DNA from: Gaiellasilicea sp963784895
Lineage (GTDB): Bacteria > Actinomycetota > Thermoleophilia > Gaiellales > Gaiellaceae
DNA: 64,000 bases
Assembly: GCA_963784895.1 (NCBI GenBank)
Contig: CAWATM010000017.1
Coordinates: 124,001 to 188,000, forward strand
Direction of reading: 5' to 3'
Shown: piece after piece, positions 23,907 through 31,408 of the stretch
How positions within the stretch are numbered: the stretch's first letter is position 1
Layout: each line of letters starts with the position of its first letter
Made by a program: the position numbers and the translations under genes
The notes under the pieces: generated by a model
Databases searched by the model: none
What the model was told of the DNA's origin: nothing
What the model saw: the letters and a program-made list of their open reading frames with translations, nothing else

Positions 23907-23916
23907 CGCGCGCGGC
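23892..23916. terminator. Hairpin spanning the ATPase stop codon
   Basis: GCCGCGCGCGC pairs with GCGCGCGCGGC around a CTA loop; the TAG stop at 23904-23906 lies at the loop. The 11-bp stem would overlap the terminating ribosome, and is followed by the second hairpin at 23943. Confidence 0.45.
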
Positions 23917-23942
23917 TCTCCTCAGCACGGTGGGAGAGGCAG

Positions 23943-23971
23943 CCGGTGGGCGGGCTCAGCCCGCCCACCGG
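23943..23971. terminator. Bidirectional terminator hairpin
   Basis: A perfect 14-bp inverted repeat, CCGGTGGGCGGGCT and AGCCCGCCCACCGG, with one base between the arms. It lies between the convergent HerA-like and fibronectin-like genes. The stability and position argue for a shared transcript end. Confidence 0.7.
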
Positions 23972-23980
23972 CGATGATCG

Positions 23981-26614
23981 CTAGCCGGCGCGGAAGCGCT
24001 TCGGCTTCGTGAAGGTGCTCTGGTTGCGGTCCTCGTCCAGCGCGGCGACCCGCCAGTAGAGCCATTTGGGGCCCTTGCCACGCGAGAACCGGGACACGCG
24101 AAGCTCGGGGGCCCAGGTGGTCGCGTCCGTCGTGTCCCGGTCGGTCGTGCGGCTGAAGTCGGGCCGCTCCGAGACCTGGACGGTGTACTCCTGCGCACCC
24201 ATCTTCGGCTTCCACGCGAAGTGGACGCTGCGGCCGCTGCCGACCGTCCGTGTGCCCTGCGGCTTCCCGAGCGTCCGCGTGAACGGCCGCGTCTGCGACC
24301 AGGGGCCGGGAACGGTGCCCGAGCGGCCCTGCGGGAAGTTGGCGCGCACGCGCCAGCGGAAGACGCCGGTGCCCGTCATCTTCGTCGCCGTCAGGGCGGA
24401 TGCCCGGATCGCGCGGAAGTCCTTCTGCGAGCCGTCCGGCAGGGCGACGTGCATGTCGTAGGTGACCGCACCCTGAACCGGCCGCCAGCGCCACGTCGGG
24501 ATGAAGTCGCCGGCCCGCTCGCCGCCCGCCGAGTCGGGAGCGGGGAGCTTGACGCGGAACGTGCGCTTCTCCGACCACGTCAGGCCGATGCTCTCTTCGT
24601 CCTCGGCCCGGACACGCCAGTAGAGCGCGACGTCCGCCGGGTAGCTCGTGTTGGCCGTGTACGTGATCGACGCGGTCGTGACGTCGTCGAGCAGCTTGCC
24701 GAAGTCGTCCTCGCGCGAGACCTGGAGGTTGTAGCGCCGGGCTCCGTCCACGGCCGTCCACGTGAAGACGGGCGGGCCGGAGGGCTTGGCGCCGGCGGCC
24801 GGCGCGATCAGCCGCGGTGGCGTCGATTGCTTGTCGAACTTCGCGGCCGAAGCCGAGAGCGGATCGCCGACAGCTCCGCCGCCGTTGAAGCCGGCGGCCG
24901 GAAGGACCGCCCAGTAGTACGAGGTGGTCTCGTCCGGATACGTGATCGGGCGCGTACCGGAGCGCGGGGCGTAGGCACGCACCTGCGTCCACGCGTAGTC
25001 GACGATCGTGTGGAACTCCGGGTCCTTGGCGACGATCACGAACCAACTGCCGGCGTTCAGGCCGCCCCACGTGAAGTACGGGGTCGTCGTGCGGCCGCTT
25101 TGCGGCGTCAGGTAGTCACCCGCACCGATGTAACCTCGGTTGCACGTCGTCGTCGGGCACGGGTAGCCCGCGAACGTGAACGCGATCTGATCCGGTCCGT
25201 TCAGGTAGGTGAAGTCGCCGTAGACGTCGGCGTTCTTGGAGTCCGTGTCCGACTTCGCCCGCACACGGACGCAGTAGGACGTATTCGCTTGCAGCCGGGC
25301 GGGATCGGTGCGGATGCTGAACTTGTCCGGGTACGGCGGCAGCGCCTGAAGCCGATTGCCGAGCGGCGTCCAGGCGGTCGTCGCCGTACTGACCCGCCAG
25401 CCCGAGCTGCTCCACTCGCAATACGTGCCGTTGTGGTTGGTCACCTCGACCAGGTAGCTCGACGCTCCGGGCACCTGATCCCAGACGACGACGGGGGTCT
25501 GCGTCGCCCCGGCCGGGGCCGGGTCGTTGCGGTCGTCGCGCATGTGCAGGTTCGAGATGCTCGGCCGGCCGAGCGCGGCGGCCTTGTCGAACACCTTCTC
25601 GAAGCGGGTCGCGTCGGCGCTCGGGGGATTCCAGACGCCGACGTTGCCGTCGACGTCGACCGCCCGCACGCGCCAGTAGTAGGTGTTGTCGGGAAGCGGC
25701 TTCGTCGGCGAGTGCGACGTGCCGATCACGGGTGTGTCACAGCAGGCCTTCGAGCCCGGCGCGAAGTCGCGCGAGAAGCTCACCTCGAGCTCGTAGCGTG
25801 CGGCTCCGGCGACCGGCTGCCACGAGAACTCCGGGTCGAACGTCTCGGGCTCGGCCCGGACGTCGGTGAGCTTCGTCGCCGTCGCGGACGGCCATTCCCA
25901 GACGAACGAGGCGATGCGCGACTGTGCACCGCGGTTGCCCTGCGCGTCGAGAGGCGTCACGGCCCAGTAGAACGTCTTGTCCTTGCCGCCCGACGGGGTC
26001 AGCGACGGGGCGTAGCTCGTCCCCGACGTCTCGACCATCTTGTCGCCGATCAGCGTGGCGAGATCCGGATCCGTGCCGAGCGAGACGAGGTACTTCGCCG
26101 CGCGCTGCACCGGCGCCCACGAAAGGGTCAGCGGCTGCGACGGAAAGGAGACCCGCGCGCCGTTCACCGGCCCGCGAAGCTTGGGTGCGGCCGTCCAGGC
26201 CTTGCGGACGGAGCGGGCGCTCGACCAGCCCGAGACCTGGCCGCTCTTCGTGACCGCCCGAACGCGCCACCAATAGGTCCCGTTCGGGACTGCGGTCGTG
26301 ATCGTCGCACGTGTGTTGGACGTGTCGAGCCGCGTGTTGCGCAGGCCTCGGATCGAGGAGTTGAAGCCGCGGTCGGCTGCGATCTGGAACTCGTATCTCT
26401 CGGCGCCCTTCGACGCGCGCCAGACGAACGGCGGCAGCTCTGCGTTGGCGGCGCCGCTGGGCGGCCCCGCCGGCCTCGGCGCGGCGACGCCGCCGGCCTC
26501 GACCGCGCCGGCCGACGACAGAGCGAGGGCCGAGATCAGGAGCAAGGATACGACTGCGAAGCGCCGCGGGTGCCCTCGACGGGCGACCGTGTGCAGGGAG
26601 CGTCGGGCGTGCAC
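23981..26614 (-). CDS. Secreted multi-domain fibronectin type III-like protein
   Basis: 877 aa. A basic N-terminus and hydrophobic core (RFAVVSLLLISALALSSAGA) form a signal peptide. The mature protein is a string of about seven or eight beta-sandwich modules, each with the repeating phrase pattern F.W..V.GA..Y.LQVS...DF followed by TYYWRVRA.D (examples NGTYWWRVRAVTKSGQVSGW, NTYYWRVRAVDVDGNVGVW). This W..V..A.YE.Q...YYWRV pattern is typical of FnIII-like exported proteins. No catalytic domain or cell-wall anchor is seen. It may be a surface or matrix-binding protein. Confidence 0.85.
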   Translation of the reverse strand: MHARRSLHTVARRGHPRRFAVVSLLLISALALSSAGAVEAGGVAAPRPAGPPSGAANAELPPFVWRASKGAERYEFQIAADRGFNSSIRGLRNTRLDTSNTRATITTAVPNGTYWWRVRAVTKSGQVSGWSSARSVRKAWTAAPKLRGPVNGARVSFPSQPLTLSWAPVQRAAKYLVSLGTDPDLATLIGDKMVETSGTSYAPSLTPSGGKDKTFYWAVTPLDAQGNRGAQSRIASFVWEWPSATATKLTDVRAEPETFDPEFSWQPVAGAARYELEVSFSRDFAPGSKACCDTPVIGTSHSPTKPLPDNTYYWRVRAVDVDGNVGVWNPPSADATRFEKVFDKAAALGRPSISNLHMRDDRNDPAPAGATQTPVVVWDQVPGASSYLVEVTNHNGTYCEWSSSGWRVSTATTAWTPLGNRLQALPPYPDKFSIRTDPARLQANTSYCVRVRAKSDTDSKNADVYGDFTYLNGPDQIAFTFAGYPCPTTTCNRGYIGAGDYLTPQSGRTTTPYFTWGGLNAGSWFVIVAKDPEFHTIVDYAWTQVRAYAPRSGTRPITYPDETTSYYWAVLPAAGFNGGGAVGDPLSASAAKFDKQSTPPRLIAPAAGAKPSGPPVFTWTAVDGARRYNLQVSREDDFGKLLDDVTTASITYTANTSYPADVALYWRVRAEDEESIGLTWSEKRTFRVKLPAPDSAGGERAGDFIPTWRWRPVQGAVTYDMHVALPDGSQKDFRAIRASALTATKMTGTGVFRWRVRANFPQGRSGTVPGPWSQTRPFTRTLGKPQGTRTVGSGRSVHFAWKPKMGAQEYTVQVSERPDFSRTTDRDTTDATTWAPELRVSRFSRGKGPKWLYWRVAALDEDRNQSTFTKPKRFRAG

Positions 26615-26768
26615 TGGAACCTCCGGATCGTTGGTCGGAATCTGGGGGACCGCGCCGCCCTGACAGAATCTTCGGAACTTTGAAGGGGGGCGGGCATCCC
26701 CCGTCCAAGTGATCTTCTGCGTTACAAGCAGTACGCGGAACGTGCTCGACCGACACGGGCCGGGGCTC

Positions 26769-26921
26769 CTAGCGCGCGCACGCCTCCGGCGGCTCGCCCT
26801 CGCAACAGCCGAGCTTGAGCCGGCAGCGCGGGCACTGCCAGGTCCCGTGGCGCCACTCCATCGCGGCGCTGCATCTGAGGCACCGCTCCACCGGGGGAGC
26901 GGCGGCGGCGTCCTTGCTCAC
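26769..26921 (-). CDS. 50-aa zinc-ribbon protein
   Basis: The protein starts with GTG (SKDAAAAPPVERCLRCSAAM). Two CxxC pairs (CLRC and, 15 residues later, CPRC) plus a CCEG motif form a small zinc site around EWRHGTWQCPRCRLKLGCC. This kind of short ribbon is, as I recall, recurrent in this lineage. There is no assigned role. The start is chosen because the frame upstream is Arg/Pro-rich noise. Confidence 0.65.
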   Translation of the reverse strand: MSKDAAAAPPVERCLRCSAAMEWRHGTWQCPRCRLKLGCCEGEPPEACAR

Positions 26922-26970
26922 TCCGGGAAGCGTAGAAACGGCCCCGGACGGGGCCGCGCGAGGAACGGAA

Positions 26971-26993
26971 CGGGCGCCCACGCGGGGCGCCCG
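26971..26993 (-). terminator. Hairpin after the 21-aa gene
   Basis: CGGGCGCCC (26971-26979) pairs with GGGCGCCCG (26985-26993). It lies 11 bases beyond the stop of the tiny membrane gene at 27005 and upstream of the 50-aa gene. A second stem, GGCCCCG-GA-CGGGGCC, lies at 26940-26955. Confidence 0.6.
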
Positions 26994-27004
26994 GAAGCGG
27001 CGTC

Positions 27005-27070
27005 TTAGAGGAGCCAGACGAGGAGCAGGATGACGACGATGAGGGTGAGAAGTCCGCCACCGATGTACAT
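27005..27070 (-). CDS. 21-aa hydrophobic membrane peptide
   Basis: MYIGGGLLTLIVVILLLVWL plus a final Leu: essentially one transmembrane helix. AGGAGG sits five bases before the ATG and a stable hairpin follows the stop, so it looks like a real, independently expressed gene. Very short MYIxGGLLTLI-type peptides recur in actinobacteria to my knowledge. The role is unknown; possibilities include a membrane-complex subunit or a stress peptide. Confidence 0.7.
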   Translation of the reverse strand: MYIGGGLLTLIVVILLLVWLL

Positions 27071-27161
27071 TCGGGCCTCCTATATGCGGTTGACGTAGGT
27101 ACAACGACGCCACCGCTCGGACGGTTACGGCGGAACCGGCTCGCTACGATGCGCCCGCCAC

Positions 27162-27232
27162 GGCGCCGTGGCCGAGTGGTTAGGCAGAGGCCTGCAAAGC
27201 CTCGCACACCAGTTCGATTCTGGTCGGCGCCT
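27162..27232 (+). tRNA. tRNA-Cys (GCA anticodon)
   Basis: Acceptor stem GGCGCCG pairs with CGGCGCC; anticodon stem GAGGC/GCCTC has loop CTGCAAA, anticodon GCA. The D-arm is GGCCGAGTGGTTAGGC and the T-arm CCAGTTCGATTCTGG. No CCA is encoded. A TACGAT -10-like box lies at 27145-27150. CCTCTCC/GGAGAGG at 27230-27244 may form the processing or terminator stem. Confidence 0.95.
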
Positions 27233-27317
27233 CTCCCGGAGAGGTCGGTGTTCTGGGTCTGCTTGCTTGGGAGTCAGCCTCGGGGATGGGGCGCTGGACA
27301 TCCTCATGGAATGCAGG

Positions 27318-27836
27318 TCAGTGGTAGGAGTGCACCACCGCGTGGCCGCGGCCGCGCCGGATCAGCCAGCGGTTGACGGGGTACGCGCAGACGCCGGCGA
27401 TCAGGAGCGCGACCGCGAGGCTGCCCCAGAAGCGGACGTTGTCGAGACCGGCCTCCATCGCGCCGGGGATCAGCAGCATGATCGCGTTGTCGACGATCTC
27501 CATGATCGTGATCGAGATCGTGTCGGCGGCGAGCGCGACCGGGATCGCAGCGCTGAGGGCGAGCCCGGAGCGGAGTAGCGGGAGCATCGTCAGCGAGTAG
27601 CCGAAGAAGAAGGCGAGCACGACTGCCAGCGCGATCGTCTCGAAATCGCCCCAGCCGAGCGCGGTCCCGATGATCATCCCGAGCACCTCGCCGATCGCGC
27701 ACCCTGTCAGGCAGTGGACGGTGGCCGAGAACGCGATCCGGTTGAGTGACTGTTCCCCGTGATGTGCGCCGTGAGCTCGCTCGTCGGCCACCTGCTCGCG
27801 GCTGTGGTGGGAGTCGTTGCTCACGTCCGCTCGCAT
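27318..27836 (-). CDS. DUF4396-domain membrane protein
   Basis: 172 aa. A His-rich hydrophilic N-terminus (about 1-32, HHSREQ, HGAHHGEQ) is followed by four to five transmembrane helices. ATVHCLTGCAIGEVLGMIIG and ALGWGDFETIALAVVLAFFF are the signature of the DUF4396 family. Cys in HCLTGCAIGE plus the His-rich head suggest metal handling, but this is inference. It follows the intradiol dioxygenase gene by 16 bases on the same strand and is probably co-transcribed with it. Confidence 0.85.
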   Translation of the reverse strand: MRADVSNDSHHSREQVADERAHGAHHGEQSLNRIAFSATVHCLTGCAIGEVLGMIIGTALGWGDFETIALAVVLAFFFGYSLTMLPLLRSGLALSAAIPVALAADTISITIMEIVDNAIMLLIPGAMEAGLDNVRFWGSLAVALLIAGVCAYPVNRWLIRRGRGHAVVHSYH

Positions 27837-27852
27837 TTCGACGGCGCGCGCC

Positions 27853-28464
27853 CTAGAGGTCGAGCACGAAGTCGAATGTGGCGAGACGGCGGCCCTTCGA
27901 GACGCGCCACCGCTTGACCAGACACTCCGTGTCGAAGATGCCGTCGCTGCGGTTGCCGGCGACTCCGGGGAAGAAGAGCTGTGTCGTCAGGACGGGCTTG
28001 CGCGGAGCCTGCACCTTCACGTGGATGTGCTTCGTGCGCCCCGGATAGAGGCCGGGCACGACGGTGAAGAGCGTGTACTGGCCCTTCGCGTTCGTCAGCT
28101 GATGGCCGCGGAACCGGTAGCCGCTGTTGTCGTATGCACCCCGCGCATCGGCCTGCCAGAAGTCGATCAGCGCGTTCGCGACCGGCTTGCCTGCGGTGGT
28201 CAGCACGCGGCCGGTGAGGGTGAGCCGGGTGCCGACCGCGCCGGCATGCAGGATCGACCTGCGCTTGGGGGAGTTGGGGGTGAAGTACGGGCCCTCGGTC
28301 AGCTCGGGCGTCGGGTCGTCGTCGGCGTCGAGGACGGCCGGCGTCGCGGCGAGCGCGGGGGAGGAGAGGAGATCGGTGTGGCCGGCGATGGCGGCGAGGG
28401 GCGGCAGCACGAGGCCGAGCTCGAGCAGTCGGCGGCGGGTGAGCTGTCTCTCCTGGTCGGTCAT
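27853..28464 (-). CDS. Tat-exported intradiol ring-cleavage dioxygenase family protein
   Basis: 203 aa from the ATG at 28464. The N-terminus has twin arginines (TRRRLLELG) and a hydrophobic stretch with an ALA-type cleavage site, so export by Tat is expected. The dioxygenase core reads GPYFTPNSPKRRSIL, IDFWQADARGAYDNSGYRFR and YPGRTKHIHVKV. Tyr and His residues there supply the non-haem Fe(III) ligands (two Tyr, two His). Cytoplasmic relatives open catechol or protocatechuate; exported ones act on unknown aromatic substrates. Confidence 0.88.
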   Translation of the reverse strand: MTDQERQLTRRRLLELGLVLPPLAAIAGHTDLLSSPALAATPAVLDADDDPTPELTEGPYFTPNSPKRRSILHAGAVGTRLTLTGRVLTTAGKPVANALIDFWQADARGAYDNSGYRFRGHQLTNAKGQYTLFTVVPGLYPGRTKHIHVKVQAPRKPVLTTQLFFPGVAGNRSDGIFDTECLVKRWRVSKGRRLATFDFVLDL

Positions 28465-28522
28465 GGAGACAGCGTGCCAGAGCAAACGTGAGAGCCGCCT
28501 AAGACCGGACGACGGCGCTGCG

Positions 28523-30766
28523 CTACTCCTTCGCGATCTCCTCGGTGACGTACGCGGCGACGTCCGAGATCTGCTGCTCGGAGAGCGTGTCCTTGAAAGC
28601 TGGCATGCCGCCGCCCCCGTTCGTCACCTGGGCCCGCACCCGTTCCAGGTCCATCGCCTGCTCGTTGCCGACCAGGTTCGGCCCGCCGTTCGCACCCGTG
28701 CCCTCGGGGCCGTGGCAGCCGGCGCAGTTGTCGCTCCAGACGCTCGCGCCCGCCTCCGGATTGCCCTCGGCCTCGTCCGTCGGCTCGGTCGGGCTCTGGC
28801 CCGCGTGGCCGGTCCCCTCGCCTCCGCCGCCTGCCGCGACCTCGTCCATCGTCCCCTCGAGCGAGAACAGCCAGAGGTTGTCGCCGTGCTGCGTCGCCGC
28901 GAGCGCGTTGCCGCCGGCCAGGAAGGCGAGGAACTGCGTCCCGTCCTGCTCGAAGACCGTCGCGGTCGTGTTCGCACCGGCTCCCGTCTGGAAGCTCCAG
29001 AGCGGGCCTTCGCCGGTCTCGGCGTTGTAGGCCTCCAGCTGGCCGCCGTTCCGGCCGACGAAGACGAGGTTTCCGCCGGTCGTGACCGAGCCCGAGTAGC
29101 ACGACTCGGGCCAGCGCTTCTCCCACACCTTCTCACCGGTGGTGACGTCGATCGCGACGAAGTAGCCCTCCTGGGAGCCGAACCCGGTCGTCGTGAAGAC
29201 GCTGCCGAGGTCGGCAGTCTGACCGCGTTTGCCCGCCGGGAGCTCCTCGTTCTTCGACGAGTAGCCGGACACGCTGCGCATCGCACAGACGTACATCAGG
29301 CCCGTCTCAGGGTTGTAGCTCGACGGCTGCCAGTTGGTGCCCCCCTGCGGGCCGGGGACGATCGCGGTGATGGTCTCGCCGAAGGGGGTGTAGATGCCGC
29401 CCTTGACCACCTTCTGCTTCGGCAGCCCCTCCTTCGCGTTCGCATCCGCCAGCTTCTGGATCCCGGCGACGTCCTCGTCGGTGACCTCGTGCGAGAACAA
29501 CGGCGGGTAGCTCGGGATCGGCTGCGTCTTCGCGGTCGCCTGGCTTCCGAGCTGTGGGACTGGCTGCTCCTCGATCGGCAGCAGCGGCTCCCCCGTCTCG
29601 CGGTCGAGCAGGTAGACCCAGCCGGTCTTGGACGCCTCGCCGAGGCCCTTGCGCTCCTCACCGTCGATCTCGGCGTCGAAGAGGACGATCGGGCTCGGAC
29701 TGTCGTAGTCCCAGATGTCGTGGTGCACCTGCTGGAAGTGCCAGCGGTACTCGCCGGTCTTCGCGTCGACGGCCACGATCGAGGCCGCGAAGAGGTTGTC
29801 GCCCGCCCGCAGGCTGCCGTCGAGGTCCGGCGACGCGTTCCCGGTCGAGAAGTAGAGGAGCCCGAGCTCGGGATCGACCGCGGGCGTCTGCCAGACGGGC
29901 GCGCCGCCGTGCTCCCACGAATCGTTGTCCTGCGGCCAGGTGTCGTGGCCCTCCTCGCCGGGGCCCGGTACGGTGTGGAAGCGCCAGACCTGCTCGCCGG
30001 TCGTGGCGTCGTAGGCCTGGATCCGGCCGCGGATCGAGAACTCCCCGCCGGAGACGCCCGTGTAGACGAGACCGTCGTAGTAGAGCGGCGCCGCGGTGAT
30101 CGTGTAGCCCTCCTGCCAGCGTCCGACCTGCGTCTGCCAGGCAAGCCGGCCCGTCCTCTGGTCGAGCGCGACGAGCGAGCCGTCGAGCTGGCCGAGGTAG
30201 ACCTTGCCGTCGCCGAGCGCGACGCCGCGGCTGAGCCAGCCGCAGCAGACCGTCGTGATCTTCTGGTCGAGCTTCGCGTCGTAGCGCCAGAGGATCTTGC
30301 CCGTCTCGACGCTGACCGCGAAGACGTCGTCCGCGCCCGTCGGGACGTACATCACGCCCTGATGGACGATCGGCTGCGCCTCCGCCGAGTACTTGGCCGC
30401 GACCCCGGAGCCGCCGAGGTCGGTCATCCAGACGCCCTTGAGCTCGCCGACGTTGCCGGTATCGATCTCGTCGAGGGGGGAGTAGCGCTGGTTCATCAGC
30501 GTGCCGCCGTTCGTCAGCCACGCCTCCGTCGGTTCCTCCATCAGCTCGTCCGCCGAGAACGCGGCAGCCGGTTCGATCTCAGGCGTCTGCGTCGCGCCGT
30601 CGTCCCCCTGCTCGGCCTGCGCGACCGGTGCGTCGTTCGCCTGCTCCTTGCCGATCACGTAGCCGACGGCAGCGGCCGGGAGCAGCAGCGCGACGAAGAG
30701 CACCCAGATGCCGGCGTCCAGGAAGGCGTTGTACCACCCACGCTTCCGAGATTTCGCCCGCGCCAT
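28523..30766 (-). CDS. PQQ-dependent alcohol dehydrogenase fused to cytochrome c
   Basis: 747 aa. A transmembrane anchor (about 17-38) precedes an eight-bladed quinoprotein propeller (about 80-640) and a C-terminal cytochrome c with CAGCH. The vicinal disulfide over PQQ is Cys174-Cys175 (VCCGW). Metal-site candidates are Glu242, Asn310 and Asp353; the second Asp (Asp355 in WDYD) is the mark of lanthanide-dependent enzymes. It should oxidise alcohols or aldehydes outside the membrane and pass electrons through haem c to the respiratory chain. No PQQ synthesis genes are in the window. It is 43 bases downstream of a small membrane gene. Confidence 0.92.
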   Translation of the reverse strand: MARAKSRKRGWYNAFLDAGIWVLFVALLLPAAAVGYVIGKEQANDAPVAQAEQGDDGATQTPEIEPAAAFSADELMEEPTEAWLTNGGTLMNQRYSPLDEIDTGNVGELKGVWMTDLGGSGVAAKYSAEAQPIVHQGVMYVPTGADDVFAVSVETGKILWRYDAKLDQKITTVCCGWLSRGVALGDGKVYLGQLDGSLVALDQRTGRLAWQTQVGRWQEGYTITAAPLYYDGLVYTGVSGGEFSIRGRIQAYDATTGEQVWRFHTVPGPGEEGHDTWPQDNDSWEHGGAPVWQTPAVDPELGLLYFSTGNASPDLDGSLRAGDNLFAASIVAVDAKTGEYRWHFQQVHHDIWDYDSPSPIVLFDAEIDGEERKGLGEASKTGWVYLLDRETGEPLLPIEEQPVPQLGSQATAKTQPIPSYPPLFSHEVTDEDVAGIQKLADANAKEGLPKQKVVKGGIYTPFGETITAIVPGPQGGTNWQPSSYNPETGLMYVCAMRSVSGYSSKNEELPAGKRGQTADLGSVFTTTGFGSQEGYFVAIDVTTGEKVWEKRWPESCYSGSVTTGGNLVFVGRNGGQLEAYNAETGEGPLWSFQTGAGANTTATVFEQDGTQFLAFLAGGNALAATQHGDNLWLFSLEGTMDEVAAGGGGEGTGHAGQSPTEPTDEAEGNPEAGASVWSDNCAGCHGPEGTGANGGPNLVGNEQAMDLERVRAQVTNGGGGMPAFKDTLSEQQISDVAAYVTEEIAKE

Positions 30767-30809
30767 GTCAGTCGTATGTCACGTCGACACGGCGCGCAAA
30801 CAATATTCA

Positions 30810-31325
30810 TCAGTCGGCTGCGAGGACGATCAGTGCGACGAGCCCCGCACCTGCCAGGATCAGACAGCCGAAGGCTGCGAAGGCGGTGATGGTGAGGAAG
30901 CCGGGCGTGAACACGCGCAACGGCAGCGCGATCCCGACCACGTCACGGACGGAGCCGATCGAGCCGCGCAGGCGCCAGAGCAGGAGCGGCGCGCTCCGCA
31001 GCCGGGTGGTGCGCGCGTCGCCGGCGACCCGCGCCAGTTCCGTGACGCGCTCCTGACCCTCGCCCGGCAGCCGCCGGAACCGCTCCGGAAGCGAGACGAC
31101 CTGCAGCACGCCGCGGGCGAAGAAGAGCACGATCGCGGGCGGCGCGAGCAGGGCGATCGAGACGATCGCGTCGAGCGTGTCGAAGCCGTCGCGGCGGAAC
31201 AGGAGCGCGATCGGGATCACCGCCAGTGCGGCGACGAGAGCGAGCCGGCGGAGCGTGCGCACGAAGCCCTGGATCACCCGCTGGAGCGTCGAGAACTGCG
31301 CCGTCGAGATCGCGATCCGCGCCAC
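30810..31325 (-). CDS. Hypothetical membrane protein
   Basis: 171 aa with about four transmembrane helices (LALVAALAVIPIALLF, IVSIALLAPPAIVLFFARGV, ALPLRVFTPGFLTITAFAAF, ILAGAGLVALIVLAA) and a basic middle loop (LPERFRRLPGEGQERVTELA). No family is recognised. It lies directly upstream of the PQQ dehydrogenase on the same strand and is divergent from the secreted protein gene at 31409. Coupling to the dehydrogenase is possible but unproven. Confidence 0.75.
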   Translation of the reverse strand: MARIAISTAQFSTLQRVIQGFVRTLRRLALVAALAVIPIALLFRRDGFDTLDAIVSIALLAPPAIVLFFARGVLQVVSLPERFRRLPGEGQERVTELARVAGDARTTRLRSAPLLLWRLRGSIGSVRDVVGIALPLRVFTPGFLTITAFAAFGCLILAGAGLVALIVLAAD

Positions 31326-31408
31326 GCGCGGACGTTAGCGCGCCGTTAGCCGCCGATGAGCGGCTCCTCACATGCTGAGCGCACCCAACGATTGAAGGAG
31401 GCCTGGTC

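Noticed and set aside
27268..27278. AGTCAGCCT near tRNA-Cys, like the arm repeats of the tRNA-Gly element
   Set aside because: Single copy, different spacing from the tRNA end, and no duplicated tRNA-Cys sequence nearby.
28127..30889. 920-codon open frame on the plus strand opposite the PQQ dehydrogenase
   Set aside because: Its product is an Arg/Leu/Val-rich shadow with no domain, fully antisense to a well-supported gene; long antisense frames are normal at this GC content.
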